Assembly: GCF_000213805.1 (NCBI RefSeq)
Contig: NC_015556.1
Coordinates: 1,550,001-1,614,000, forward strand
Direction: 5' to 3'
Origin: Pseudomonas fulva 12-X
GTDB lineage: Bacteria; Pseudomonadota; Gammaproteobacteria; Pseudomonadales; Pseudomonadaceae
Length of the DNA: 64,000 nucleotides
Below the pieces are notes generated by a model, which did no database searches, had not been told where the DNA came from, and saw only the letters and a list, made by a program, of their open reading frames with translations. How positions within the stretch are numbered: the first letter of the stretch is position 1; each line of letters starts with the position of its first letter. A program made the position numbers and the translations under genes. Of the stretch, positions 14,917 to 24,900 are shown piece by piece.

Positions 14917-16376
14917 TGGGCTATCGAATTCGTGCCAAGCCAGCGCGGCTTCAGGTGGTGAACAGCTATGAGGGCGCCGGCCAAGGCCGTCGCGCGCAGA
15001 GCTGGGATGCCCCCGACGCTGCGCTGAACACCATTGCCATTCCGGCACTACCAACACTGCGCAAGCGCTCCAAGGCTGCGGTGCGCAATAACCCATGGGC
15101 CGCTAGCGGCATCGGGAAGCGCGTCAGCAGCCTGATCGGTACCGGCATCACACCGCGTGCCCAGATCAAGGATGAAGCGCTGCGCAGTGCCATCAACCAG
15201 CTTTGGAGTGACTGGACCGACGAATCCGACGCCGACAACCTCACCGACTTCTATGGCCAGCAGGCGCTAATAGCCCGCATGGTCGAAGAGTCCGGCGAGT
15301 GCTTCGTGCGGTTGCGGTATCGGCGGCCGGAGGATGGCCTGGCGGTACCACTGCAACTGCAGATCCTGCCGCCAGAGTTCGTGCCGCTCGATCGTAACTT
15401 CGTCACCCGCCGCGGCAACGTCGTGCGCGCTGGTATCGAGTTCGACCAGGTTGGGCGTCGCGTGGCGTACTGGATGTGGAAGAACCACCCCGGCGATGCC
15501 CGGGCGCTGGGAACCAGCTACAACACGCTTAACCGCATACCGGCCAGCGAGGTGCTGCACATCTTCGAGCCGCTGGAAGGTGGCCAGCTGCGCGGTATCC
15601 CGCGCCTCGCGCCAGTGCTGCTGCGGCTCAAGTCGCTGGATAACTATGACGACGCGGTGCTGTTCCGGCAGGAGCTGGCCAACCTCTTTGCCGGGTTCAT
15701 CACCAAGCCCCGGCCGGACGGCCCTCCTGCCATTGATACGCTGACCGGGCAGCCGGTTCAGGCTGACTCCGATGGCACGCCGATGGTGGCCATGGAACCG
15801 GGCACCATGCAGGAACTGCTCGAAGGCGAGGAGGTTGTGTTCTCCGAACCGCCAGGCGCTGGCGACACCTACGTCGATTTCATGAAGCAACAGCTCATGG
15901 CTGCGGCGGCAGGCATCGAGCTGCCCTACGAGCTGCTCACCGGCGACATGGCCGACATCAGCGATCGCGTGCTGCGCGTGCTGCTCAACGAGTTCAGGCG
16001 CCGCATCGAGCAGCTGCAGTTCAGCGTTTACGTGTTCCAGCTCTGCCGCCCGGTTCGCGCCGCGTGGCTCGACACGGCCTGGCTTTCGGGAGCAATCCAG
16101 CTGCCCGACTACCAGGCAAAGCGCCGTGCCTATCTGCGCACGCGCTGGGTGCCGCAGGGCTGGGCCTACATGCACCCCGTGCAGGACGTGCAGGGCAAGC
16201 TGCTGGAAATCAAAGGCGGGATGGCCAGCCGCAGCGAGCACGCGCTGCGCAGCGGCTACGACGCCGAAGTCATCGACCAAGAAAACGCCGACGACAACGC
16301 TCGGGCCGAGAAGCTTGGGCTCAACTACACCACCGACACGGCCGACCTGGCTGGCCAGAAAGAGGAAACTCAATGA
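14913..16376 (+). CDS. Portal protein (lambda gpB-like)
   Basis: A 487-residue portal subunit, which forms the dodecameric DNA gate at one head vertex. The early segment RKRSKAAVRNNPWAASGIGKR-like, the RMVEESGECFVRLRYR stretch near residues 125-140, and the LLTGDMADISDRVLRVLLNEF region near residue 345 are typical of the lambda portal family. The length is near the usual 500-530. Starts at 14913 and 14916 differ by one residue. The gene overlaps gpW upstream and the protease gene downstream by four bases each. Confidence 0.9.
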   Translation: MMGYRIRAKPARLQVVNSYEGAGQGRRAQSWDAPDAALNTIAIPALPTLRKRSKAAVRNNPWAASGIGKRVSSLIGTGITPRAQIKDEALRSAINQLWSDWTDESDADNLTDFYGQQALIARMVEESGECFVRLRYRRPEDGLAVPLQLQILPPEFVPLDRNFVTRRGNVVRAGIEFDQVGRRVAYWMWKNHPGDARALGTSYNTLNRIPASEVLHIFEPLEGGQLRGIPRLAPVLLRLKSLDNYDDAVLFRQELANLFAGFITKPRPDGPPAIDTLTGQPVQADSDGTPMVAMEPGTMQELLEGEEVVFSEPPGAGDTYVDFMKQQLMAAAAGIELPYELLTGDMADISDRVLRVLLNEFRRRIEQLQFSVYVFQLCRPVRAAWLDTAWLSGAIQLPDYQAKRRAYLRTRWVPQGWAYMHPVQDVQGKLLEIKGGMASRSEHALRSGYDAEVIDQENADDNARAEKLGLNYTTDTADLAGQKEETQ

Positions 16377-17572
16377 TGAAGATGACCAACCGCCTGGCGC
16401 TGGCGGTAATGCTGGGCGGCCTGGGCATCGACGCCTTCGCCCAGCCGCGCATGCTGAACCTCGAAGGCGCGCCCGACCTACACGCCGAGCACTGGTACAG
16501 CATCCGGGCAGCTGGCGAGGAGGGCGCCAAGCCCATCGAGGTCTACATCTACGGCGAGATTGGGTTCTGGGGTGTCACCTCCGGTGACTTTATCCGTGAC
16601 CTGAAAGAGATCGACGATGGCGTGTCGGAGGTGCATGTGCACTTCGACACCATCGGTGGTGACCTCTTCGACGGCATTGCCATCCACAACGCGCTGCGCG
16701 CGCTGGGCGAGCGCTGCACCGGGGTAATTGATGGCGCGTGCTTCAGTGCTGGCAGCGTGGCAGTGTGCGGCGCCCACCAGGTGCGCATGGCTGACAACGC
16801 CATGCTCATGATTCACAACCCCTGGACGTACATGGCCGGGGACAGCAACGAGCTGCGCCAGATGGCCGACATGATGGACAAGGCCTCGGAAGGCATCGTC
16901 GCCAGCTACCAGCATCGAGCGCTGAACATCGACGACGCCGAGCTGCGGCGCATGATCAACGACACCACCTGGCTCACGGCAAGCGAGGCCAAGACCCACG
17001 GTTTCGTCGACGAGGTGTTCGGCGAGGTCTCGCCTCTGGTGAACAACGCAGCCCTGGGCAAGATCCTCAACCGTTACCGCAATGTGCCCGAGGCGGCGCT
17101 GCGACTGGTGGGAGAGGTCGAGCCAGCAGCGCCCGAGCCAGAACCTGCTCCAGCCCCGGAGCCGGATCCAGTACCGGCTACCCCGGAAGCCGCAGAACTG
17201 GCGGCAAAGCTGGCAACCGACTGTGCCCAGGCCGGCTTGAGCAACTGCGTCAGCTACCTGATCAAGGCCAGTGCCTTGGCCAGCGCCGATGCTGTGCAGT
17301 CGCACTTCAATCGAGCCAAAGACGTCCGCGCCGCCTGCCTGGTAGCCAACCTGCCGGATGATGCCCAGGGCTTGATCGAGGCTGGGCTCAACGGCGATCA
17401 GGCCCGCGCCAAGTTGTTCGACAAGCTGGCCGCGAGCAGCAGCAAAGTGGAGATCAGCAATCTACCCCCGGTGGATGACGGCCCCCAGGCCGGCGCACAC
17501 CAGCCCCCTGCGCCGAGCGAGGTCTACGCCCGGCGTCGCAAACAAGCCTCGAAAGGAGGAAACAACGCATGA
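16373..17572 (+). CDS. ClpP-type prohead maturation protease
   Basis: A 399-residue head protease with an S14 (ClpP-like) fold in the first 230 residues. The likely nucleophile is the second Ser of CFSAGSVAV near residue 128, and MIHNPWT supplies the His. FDTIGGDLFDGIAIHNALR is the oxyanion-region motif. A Pro/Glu/Ala-rich linker near residues 245-270 separates a helical C-terminal part that may act as the scaffold, as in lambda gpC/Nu3. The first 23 residues look like a signal peptide, but this is probably accidental for a capsid protein. Confidence 0.85.
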   Translation: MMKMTNRLALAVMLGGLGIDAFAQPRMLNLEGAPDLHAEHWYSIRAAGEEGAKPIEVYIYGEIGFWGVTSGDFIRDLKEIDDGVSEVHVHFDTIGGDLFDGIAIHNALRALGERCTGVIDGACFSAGSVAVCGAHQVRMADNAMLMIHNPWTYMAGDSNELRQMADMMDKASEGIVASYQHRALNIDDAELRRMINDTTWLTASEAKTHGFVDEVFGEVSPLVNNAALGKILNRYRNVPEAALRLVGEVEPAAPEPEPAPAPEPDPVPATPEAAELAAKLATDCAQAGLSNCVSYLIKASALASADAVQSHFNRAKDVRAACLVANLPDDAQGLIEAGLNGDQARAKLFDKLAASSSKVEISNLPPVDDGPQAGAHQPPAPSEVYARRRKQASKGGNNA

Positions 17573-18204
17573 CCATCAAAACCGAAGGCGTGTACGCCGG
17601 TGAGTTTCTCCTCTCGGAGGCCAACGGCAGCCGCAGCCGCGAGGAGGTGGTCATCGCCGCCGGCTCCGGCATCCTCAAGGCCGGCACGTTGATCGCGCTG
17701 CTCACCGCTGCGAATGCTGCCCAGGTCACGGCAGATGCTGGCAACACCGGTAATGGCCTGCTCAACGGCATCTCGGTCACGAGCGCGGCCGTCTCTGGCA
17801 CCTACGTGGTGGAGATCACCTCGGCGCCTGCAGCCGGCGCCAAGTTCGCGGTTCTCGACCTTGCCGGTAAGGAGGTTGGCGAAGGCGTGGTCGGTACCCA
17901 GTTCGTCAGTCCCGGCCTTTCCTTCGACCTCACCGAGGGTGCCACCAAGTTCGTGAAGGGTGACAAATTCACTCTTATGGTGAATGCCAACCTGGGCGAG
18001 TACACCGCCTATGACGACGACGGCACCGACGATGGCCGCCGCGCCGCCAGCGGCATTCTGTACGCCTCTGTGGACGCCACGCTGACCGATGTCCGCGCCG
18101 TCGGTGTGATGCGTGACGCCGAGGTGATCGAAAGCCTGCTCACCGGCATGGATGCCAACGGCCGCGCCGACCTGCTGGCAAAAGGGATCGTCATCCGTAC
18201 CTGA
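17569..18204 (+). CDS. Head decoration protein (gpD-like)
   Basis: A 211-residue protein of the lambda gpD/HDPD type, which trims the capsid surface after expansion. The start (MTIKTEGVYAGEFLLSEANG) and the LKAGTLIALL and GILYASVDA segments fit the family. It is longer than lambda gpD (110 residues), with an extra central beta-rich part around residues 60-130. It overlaps the protease gene by four bases and precedes the capsid gene, the lambda order. Confidence 0.8.
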   Translation: MTIKTEGVYAGEFLLSEANGSRSREEVVIAAGSGILKAGTLIALLTAANAAQVTADAGNTGNGLLNGISVTSAAVSGTYVVEITSAPAAGAKFAVLDLAGKEVGEGVVGTQFVSPGLSFDLTEGATKFVKGDKFTLMVNANLGEYTAYDDDGTDDGRRAASGILYASVDATLTDVRAVGVMRDAEVIESLLTGMDANGRADLLAKGIVIRT

Positions 18205-18232
18205 TCGCCAACCACAGAAACCCCAACACCCC

Positions 18233-18254
18233 AAGCCCCGCACCTGCGGGGCTT
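18233..18254 (+). terminator. Hairpin between decoration and capsid genes
   Basis: A perfect 10-bp stem AAGCCCCGCA/TGCGGGGCTT with a two-base loop precedes TCGCATTTCT. The T run is poor, so it may be a weak terminator, an mRNA-stability element, or a processing site that raises capsid expression. Confidence 0.45.
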
Positions 18255-18274
18255 CGCATTTCTAGGAGCCCACC

Positions 18275-19273
18275 ATGGCCGAAATCAGCATTTTCCAAGA
18301 CGAGGCGTTCGGCGTTGACGCGCTGCTCACCGTCATCAACGAAGACCACGTACTGCCCGGGCAGGTTGCTGCCGCTGGCCTGTTCGAAGAGCAGGGCGTT
18401 GCCAGCACTGTTGTGCAGATCGAAAAGGACGGCATGACCCTCGCGCTGGTCAAAGCTGCTCCACGCGGCGCCCCTGGCCAGGCAGTCACCGGCGACAAGC
18501 GCAGCTTGATCCCTTTCAACACGGTTCACCTGCCGCAGACCTTCAATATCCTGGCGGATGAAATCCAGGGCATCCGCGCAGTCGGCAGCCTCACCGAGCT
18601 GATGCAGGTGCAGGCCTACGTCGCGCGCCGTATCGAAAAGGCACGCCGCCAGCTCGACCTTACCCACGAGTTCCAGCGCATCGGTGCCATCAAGGGCCAG
18701 GTAGTGGACGCTGATGGCCAGACCGTACTGTTCGACATTTTCCAGCGCTTCGACATCAAGCGTCCTGAGGTTGTCAGCCTCGAGCTGGATAGCCCTGATA
18801 CCGATGTGTCTGCCAAGTGTGCCGAGATCCTCGACGCACAGGACGATGCGCTCGGTAACACCACCAGCAGTGGCGCTCATGCCTACTGTGGCAAAACCCT
18901 CTGGGCCAAGCTGATTGCCCACAAGAGCGTGCGCGAGGCCTATCTGAACTGGCAAGCCGCGGCGCAGCTGATGGGTGATCGTCGCCAGCCCTTCGAGTTC
19001 GGCGGGATCACCTGGGAGCGTTACAAGGGCAAGATCGGTAAAACCCCATTTGTGGCAGACGATCGCGCGCACGTTGTGCCCAAGGGCGTGCCGGAGCTGT
19101 TCATCAGCGCCTTCGCGCCGGCTGACTACATGGAAACGGTAAACACCGAGGGCATGCCGTACTACTCCAAGCTGGAGATGATGAAGTTCGGCAAGGGCGT
19201 AGAAGGCGAGGCGCAATCCAACCCGCTGCACCTCTGCACCCGTCCAGCCTCTGTTCGCGAAGTGACGATCTGA
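18275..19273 (+). CDS. Major capsid protein (lambda gpE-like)
   Basis: A 332-residue capsid protein with the gpE family pattern: an N-terminal arm (MAEISIFQDEAFGVDALLTV), the P-domain region QTFNILADEIQGIRAVGS near residues 89-106, and the C-terminal segment EGMPYYSKLEMMKFGKGVEGE near residues 290-310 followed by a pattern ending in RPASVREVTI. Length is close to lambda gpE (341). It has a clear ribosome-binding site (TAGGAG) eight bases before the ATG. Confidence 0.93.
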   Translation: MAEISIFQDEAFGVDALLTVINEDHVLPGQVAAAGLFEEQGVASTVVQIEKDGMTLALVKAAPRGAPGQAVTGDKRSLIPFNTVHLPQTFNILADEIQGIRAVGSLTELMQVQAYVARRIEKARRQLDLTHEFQRIGAIKGQVVDADGQTVLFDIFQRFDIKRPEVVSLELDSPDTDVSAKCAEILDAQDDALGNTTSSGAHAYCGKTLWAKLIAHKSVREAYLNWQAAAQLMGDRRQPFEFGGITWERYKGKIGKTPFVADDRAHVVPKGVPELFISAFAPADYMETVNTEGMPYYSKLEMMKFGKGVEGEAQSNPLHLCTRPASVREVTI

Positions 19274-19274
19274 T

Positions 19275-19610
19275 ATGGCCGGCTTCGGCGAGTCGATGGC
19301 GGCAGTCGATGCCGCCATCGAAGCGAGCCTGACCGACGGCACCGCCGACTTCCTTGCCAGCAACGGCACCCTGCAGCGGCAGGGCCTGGCCATCATGCTC
19401 GACAAGGAGGTCGAGCGGTTCGACCAGGTGGGCGGCGGCGTCAGCCGTGCAGTGACCATCAGCGTGCGCCGTGCTGCTCTTGGGCAGTACGACCGCCAGG
19501 GCGCCTTCAAACTCGACCGTTGCCAGTGGGGTGCCGATGGCAAGACCTGGCACCTCGACGGCATCGAGAGCGATGACGGCGCCTGGATCACCTTCTACGT
19601 GGTGCCCTGA
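19275..19610 (+). CDS. Head-tail attachment protein (gpFII-like)
   Basis: A 111-residue protein starting one base after the capsid stop. The beta-rich C-terminal half (VSRAVTISVRRAALGQYDRQ near residues 56-75, and DDGAWITFYVVP at the end) and its position directly after the capsid gene fit the FII-like attachment family, which joins head and tail. An alternate name is neck protein. It is one base from the next gene's ATG. Confidence 0.65.
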   Translation: MAGFGESMAAVDAAIEASLTDGTADFLASNGTLQRQGLAIMLDKEVERFDQVGGGVSRAVTISVRRAALGQYDRQGAFKLDRCQWGADGKTWHLDGIESDDGAWITFYVVP

Positions 19611-19611
19611 C

Positions 19612-20052
19612 ATGCCAACCGACATTCAATCCGAAATCATCGCCGAGCTGATCAAGCAGCTGGGCGTTGTTGAGTCCTTCGGCGCCGAAGTCATCGAGGA
19701 CAACGTGCTGCGCGTGATCGATGCAGAGGACACGAGCGGCCTGCGGGATGACTTCATCATCATTCAGCCCGGCCCGACCGAGGAAGTTGAGCGGCAAACG
19801 GGCGGCAGTGTCCGCGAAACGGTGACGCTGAATATTACTGCGATCACCCGGCGGCGCGGCTCTGGCTCTCTGCTGCGTGCCGCCCGACTCGGCATCAAGT
19901 GTGCGCTGCCAGGCCCGAAAGCTGGCCTCACAACCCAGGGCGTCCAGAAGGTCACCTTCCTACCTGAAACCCCCATGCCGGCCCGCGAGGGCCAGCGCTG
20001 GGCATGCCATGTGATGCCGATTCAAGTCGGCTACGTGCAGCCCCTCAAATGA
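19612..20052 (+). CDS. Putative tail terminator/completion protein
   Basis: A 146-residue protein starting at the ATG at 19612. The N-terminal helix (MPTDIQSEIIAELIKQLGVV), the central strand-rich part and the length suggest a gpU-like tail-terminator fold, which is expected at this place between head-tail joining and tail tube genes. I recognise the position better than the sequence, so the role is inferred. Confidence 0.5.
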   Translation: MPTDIQSEIIAELIKQLGVVESFGAEVIEDNVLRVIDAEDTSGLRDDFIIIQPGPTEEVERQTGGSVRETVTLNITAITRRRGSGSLLRAARLGIKCALPGPKAGLTTQGVQKVTFLPETPMPAREGQRWACHVMPIQVGYVQPLK

Positions 20053-20062
20053 GGAACCCGTA

Positions 20063-20269
20063 ATGCCCATGATCAAAATCACCCAGGCGTTCAACTTCCA
20101 ATCTGGTGGTGTGACCAAGCACTACAAGAAGGGCGAGAAGGACGTGCCTCAGGCCGTGGCCGATCATGCGATCGCGCGTGGTTACGCGCCGGCTCCGAAA
20201 GAGCCCGAAGGCGCCGCGTCCAAGTCGGCCGCTGATCCTGCTGCTGGCAAGTCCGTCAGTAAGGCCTGA
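20063..20269 (+). CDS. Small phage tail-region protein
   Basis: A 68-residue basic protein. The first 45 residues (MPMIKITQAFNFQSGGVTKH, YKKGEKDVPQAVADHA) form a short motif found in small phage proteins, with a low-complexity Ala/Lys/Ser tail. The DVPQAVADHAIARGYA stretch resembles small proteins encoded between head completion and tail tube genes in several siphophages. Its function is unknown. Confidence 0.5.
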   Translation: MPMIKITQAFNFQSGGVTKHYKKGEKDVPQAVADHAIARGYAPAPKEPEGAASKSAADPAAGKSVSKA

Positions 20270-20300
20270 GCAATAACCCCATTCGACAGAGGTAGCTTCA

Positions 20301-21050
20301 ATGTCTCAGATTGACCGCTCGTTCATTGGCGAGGGCATTGCATATGCTCGTGCCTATCAGTCCCAGGATCCGCTGCTGGATATGGGCAACTGCGATGCCT
20401 TCAACATCGCCTTCGCCACCAACCGCCAGACCTTGCCGAACTTCCGTGGTGGTGGCGGTAACCGTAACGTCCGCGAGCGCGTCACCGATGTGACCGCAAC
20501 AGTTGGCCTGTACGACCTGACCGAAACCAACCTGGCGCGCATCACCCGCTCGACCGTTCAGAACGTAGCGGCGGGCGTGCAGACGGACGAACCTGCTACC
20601 GCCGGCGGCGTGGAAGGCGAGCTGATCCCGTTCAAGTACCTGCCCGACCTGTCCAAGCCGGTCACCGTCAAAGGCGCTGATGATACGGAGCTGTCGGCGG
20701 GCGCTGACTACCTGCTGACTCCCCACGGCATTCTGCGCACCGCTGGCTCCAAGATCACAGCGGCCGGTGTGTTATTCACTTACACCAAACGGGAATCGAG
20801 TGCGCTGCAGATGCTCAATGGTAGCGCGCACGAGCTGGAGATCTTCATCGCTGGCCTCAACGATGCACAAAGCGGGGAGCCCTACAGCCTCCGTCTGCGC
20901 CGCGTGAAGTTCGGCATGCTGGCCTCGCTGCCAGTGTTCGGGCAGGAGTACCTGAAACTGGAAGGCCCGGCCGAACTGCTGGCTGACCCGCTGGTGCTGA
21001 CCAACGACATCAGCAAGTTCTGCCAGATGGATATCGTCAAGGCAACCTGA
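20301..21050 (+). CDS. Major tail tube protein
   Basis: A 249-residue protein beginning MSQIDRSFIGEGIAYARAYQ. A beta-rich interior (GNRNVRERVTDVTATVGLYD near residue 54; AVELRL-type strands later) and its place before the tape measure gene identify it as the likely tube subunit. The ATG is preceded by GAGGTAGCTTC. The gene ends 81 bases before an inserted zinc-ribbon gene. Exact family membership is uncertain, but its role is well supported by position. Confidence 0.7.
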   Translation: MSQIDRSFIGEGIAYARAYQSQDPLLDMGNCDAFNIAFATNRQTLPNFRGGGGNRNVRERVTDVTATVGLYDLTETNLARITRSTVQNVAAGVQTDEPATAGGVEGELIPFKYLPDLSKPVTVKGADDTELSAGADYLLTPHGILRTAGSKITAAGVLFTYTKRESSALQMLNGSAHELEIFIAGLNDAQSGEPYSLRLRRVKFGMLASLPVFGQEYLKLEGPAELLADPLVLTNDISKFCQMDIVKAT

Positions 21051-21131
21051 CGAGCCAGGCCATGGACGGCCGGCTGTTTCTCGAATCAGCACTGATGGTG
21101 TTAGATTCCACCCTTTTGGGGAGGGAGCCCT

Positions 21132-21869
21132 ATGTCGCTAACCCAGTGCCAGACCTGTAAGGCTGTGATCGCATCATCCGCAAGGGCGTGCCCTCAATGC
21201 GGTGCACGGCGCGGTCTAGGTAGGACTCTTGTTTGGGTGTTCCTCATCGTCATTGCGATTGGGTTCTCGGCGATATCGCTTCGTGGCGTACCTCCCAAGC
21301 CTCGGGATGGTGGTGCGCAGCAAGTGGTCCCGGAGGCGGCTTCGGTACCCTCGAAGCAAGATGCTGTGGTAGCTGGTGAGCTGCTGCAGATCGCCCCCGA
21401 CTACGCGCCGGATGTAGCGCGGATGCTGAATCACCTGATGGCGAATTACCCTGCATGTCAGCAGGAAATCCAGCCAGTAACAGCCGTCGCAGTCAAAGCA
21501 CCCCGCAACCCCGCTAACCCGGACTTCACTGTTGTTTGTGGCAAACCGAAGAAGGTGCTCGTGCACTTCAGCTGGATGGATGCGGTTAATAAACAGATTC
21601 CTGCACAGCCTGCAGCTCCAGATGTAGTGAGCCGATCTCAGGCGGCTGATGCGTGCGAGGCCGCGGCAAAGGAAGCCCTAAGTAGACCCAGCACGGTCAA
21701 CTTTTCACGCGCATGGTCAGCGGCGTTTCAGGATCGTCCTGATGGAACTGCCGTCTACCAAACAACGTTCACCGCTGACAATGATTTGGGTTTCGAAAGT
21801 AAGTTCGAGATCACATGCCTTTTTACGGGCCACACGATGTCATCGGCTACTTTCCGGCCAGCAGGCTAG
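21132..21869 (+). CDS. Zinc-ribbon membrane protein, probable moron
   Basis: A 245-residue protein with an N-terminal zinc ribbon (CQTCKAVIASSARACPQCGA, residues 6-25), one membrane segment (about residues 31-50, VWVFLIVIAIGFSAISL) and a soluble C-terminal domain with four spaced cysteines. The gene is visibly less GC-rich than the tail genes around it. It has its own strong terminator at 21891-21912 and interrupts the tail operon exactly where tail-assembly chaperone genes are normally found. This looks like a lysogenic-conversion (moron) gene. Its function is not known. Confidence 0.65.
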   Translation: MSLTQCQTCKAVIASSARACPQCGARRGLGRTLVWVFLIVIAIGFSAISLRGVPPKPRDGGAQQVVPEAASVPSKQDAVVAGELLQIAPDYAPDVARMLNHLMANYPACQQEIQPVTAVAVKAPRNPANPDFTVVCGKPKKVLVHFSWMDAVNKQIPAQPAAPDVVSRSQAADACEAAAKEALSRPSTVNFSRAWSAAFQDRPDGTAVYQTTFTADNDLGFESKFEITCLFTGHTMSSATFRPAG

Positions 21870-21890
21870 CTGAACGAAAGATCATTCAGA

Positions 21891-21912
21891 CCCGCCCCGG
21901 CGGGTTTTTTTT
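21891..21912 (+). terminator. Rho-independent terminator after zinc-ribbon gene
   Basis: The stem CCCGCC/GGCGGG (21891-21896 and 21899-21904) has a two-base loop and is followed by eight T. It would end transcription of the inserted gene. Late transcription must read through it to reach the tape measure gene, which fits an antiterminated late operon. Confidence 0.8.
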
Positions 21913-21927
21913 CGCCTGGAGAAAAGC

Positions 21928-24900
21928 ATGGCCGGCATCAAAGAGCGCCTGATTCAGTTCATCCTACGCGGCAAGGACGAGCTGTCGCCGGAGGCCAAGA
22001 AGTCGACCGATGCGCTCGAAGCTCTGCGAAACGAGGCTGCCTCCCTGAATGAGCAGCTGGATAGCACAAAAGGCGAACGCGGCCTGGTGCGTGACATGCT
22101 GGCCACCCAGCGCGCGCTCGAGCAGTCGCAGCGTGTGTTGACCCAGACCGATGAGAGCATCAAGGAACTACGGCAGGCACTCAACGAGAACCCAGGCGGC
22201 GCCGGCCTGCAGCAATCCCTCAAGGATGCCGAGCGCGAGGCGGCCCGCCTGCGCCGCGTGGTTGCCAGCCTGGCCGGTGACCTGGGTGAGCATGAGAAAG
22301 CCGCCAAGGCGGCAGGCCTGGATACCAGCAAGCTCGCAGAAGAAGAGAAGCGCCTCGCCCGGGAGCTCGAAGCTGCGAAGACTGCGCTGGCCAACAATGG
22401 CCAGCAGCTCCGCGAGCTGGAGCGTGAACAAGCCCGTGCGAGCCGCACTGCAGCGGAACACGCCAGCCGGGTTGGTGCGGTGCGGGAGGCGATGGCTAGC
22501 GGCGGCCGGCAAATACTCGGCTACGTGGCGGCCTACGTTTCGCTGAATGCTGTGGTAGGGCTGGTGCGCTCCGGCCTCAACCTAGTCTCTCAGGGCATCC
22601 GCGCCGTTATCGCTGACGGCTCTGATAAAGAGCAGGCCCTAGCCCAGCTCGAAGCCGCTCTGCGATCCACGGGCAATGCAGCAGGCTTCACCGCCGAGCA
22701 GTTGCTCGAGATGGCTGATGGCTTCGAGAAGTCCTCGATGCTTACCGCCGAGCAGGTCCAGTCCGCCCAGACGCGGCTGCTCAGCTACACCGATATCGTC
22801 GGTGACCAGTTCCCCAAGGCCATGCAGATCGTTATCGATCAGCAGCAGCGCCTTGGCATCAGCGCCGAACAATCGGCTGAGATCGTGGGGCGTGCGTTGC
22901 AGTCGCCGGTCGAGGCCATGTCTGCTTTGGGCCGTCAGGGCTTCAAGTTGGAGGACGGCCAGAAGCGTCTGCTGAAACAGCTGGTGGCGACTGGCAAAAC
23001 CGCGGAGGCGCAGGCGGTCATCATGGACATGATGACCGAGGCCTACGGCGGCGCAGCCGCTGCGGCCAAAATGAACACAGCAGCTGGCCTCTGGAAAACA
23101 CTGACCGATCAGTTCGGCGACTTCGCCTCTCGCGTATCGAACAGCGGCGCGTTCGAGTTTGTGCGCAACAAGCTCCGGGAGGTCAGTGACGGCTTGGATG
23201 CCATGGCCAATGACGGCCGGCTGGACCGCCTGGCCAAAGGGCTCAGCGATGCATTCATCCAGGGTGCTCAGTGGGTTGAGAAGTTCGCCCGGCAAATGGC
23301 CGATGTTGATTTCAGTCGGTTGGCGGATGACAGCGCCAATTGGCTAAGCAATCTCGGCAAGCACCTCGACGAAACATCGCAGAAAGTCAGCGCATTTGTG
23401 CTGCCGTTCCGTGCGTTGTTCAACGGCCTCACCTCTGGCCTTTCCCTGGCCGCGGCAGCTATCACCAACAAACTGAGCGAAGTTCTTGGTTTGATCGAGG
23501 TAGTAGCTGAGCGGCTGCCAGAGTCGCTCGGCGGCCCGAAGCTGCAAGCCGCGGTTCAGCAAGCGCGGGGCGTGCTGGATGGCATGACCTCCGGTTTCGT
23601 CGCTCAGGTTGAGCAGGATGGGAAGGATCTGCAGGCAGCATGGGAGGCCGCGCTGGGTGGCGTAGCCGACAGCACCAAGGGCACGATGGATGAGGTGACC
23701 GAAACCATCAAGCTCGACTCCGCCAGCCAGGCCGACTATGTGCGGCAGGCGGTCACGTCGATGCAAGGTGCGCTCGACCAGCTCAGTGCCGCCAAGACTG
23801 TTGCCCAGCTACGCCAGGTGGGCGATGAGATGTATGCCGCCTACAAGCGGGGAGACATCAGCCAGCAGGAGTACTCGGCAACCTCTGTCGAGCTGAACCG
23901 ACGTCTGGGTGATTTGGGCGGTACTACCAAGAGCCTGGCGGCAGCGGTAGGTATCGCGGCTGAAAGCCTCAAGTCGCTGAGCGATGTGCAGCGCGCGATC
24001 AGCGATGCCAAGACGGATCGCGATATCGCCGCCATTCGCACGGCTCTTCAGACGCTGTATGGCAACGCGCAGATCACGGCCTCGGAATACAACACCGAGC
24101 TGGGCAAGCTGACGACCAGGCAAAAGGAGTTGGCCAAGGCTGTACAGGGCGGCAAGAAAGCCCAGGACGACAAGAACCAATCCGACAGGGACGCTATCGT
24201 CACCAGCGAGCAGCTTCGGCGCGAGTCGGGCAAGCGCATGGAGGCGGAGCGTCGCGCGGGCGATGCGGCCATGCAGCAGCGCCGCAAGGAATCCAGCGAC
24301 GCCAAGAAAGACATGTCGGCGATGTCGGGCTTCTACGACGGTGTGATGAACGCCGCCCGGGGGCCGCTGGCAGCGTTGAGTGCTGCGGCGCTGGAGGCGT
24401 TCGATCGGCTGCGCGGTATCAAGACTGCTGACATGAACATCGACACCAGCAGCCTGGATGCCACCACGGCTTCTCTGCAGCGGGTGAACAAGGCGCTGGG
24501 CGATGTCCAGAGCAACATGAATAGCCCTTTCACGGGAACGTTTGGCCGCTGGCAGCTGGATATGCAGGAGTCCAGCTTGAAGACCCAGCAGGCTTACCTG
24601 GGCCAGCAGGCTCAGCTACAGCGGCTGCTCGAGGGTTACCAGAAGGGTGCGATATCCACGCGGCAGTTCGAGGCGCGTGCCCGCGGCCTGCGCAGTGCGT
24701 TGAGCCTGCTCGATGATGCAGACCTGAGCAGCCTGGACAGCGCCATTAAATCCGCGCAGGACTCGATGGAGCAGATGGGGCATTCGACCCGCTCTACGCT
24801 CGAAAGCCTGCAGGACGAACTGGACGGGCTGCAAGGGCGCACTGAGGACATCGAGCGGCGGCGGTTTGCCGCGCGGCGGCGCGAGCTGCAAGCGCAGATG

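Noticed and set aside
16373..16450. Signal peptide at the start of the prohead protease
   Set aside because: The hydrophobic start looks like one, but export would be incompatible with capsid assembly, so it is probably chance.
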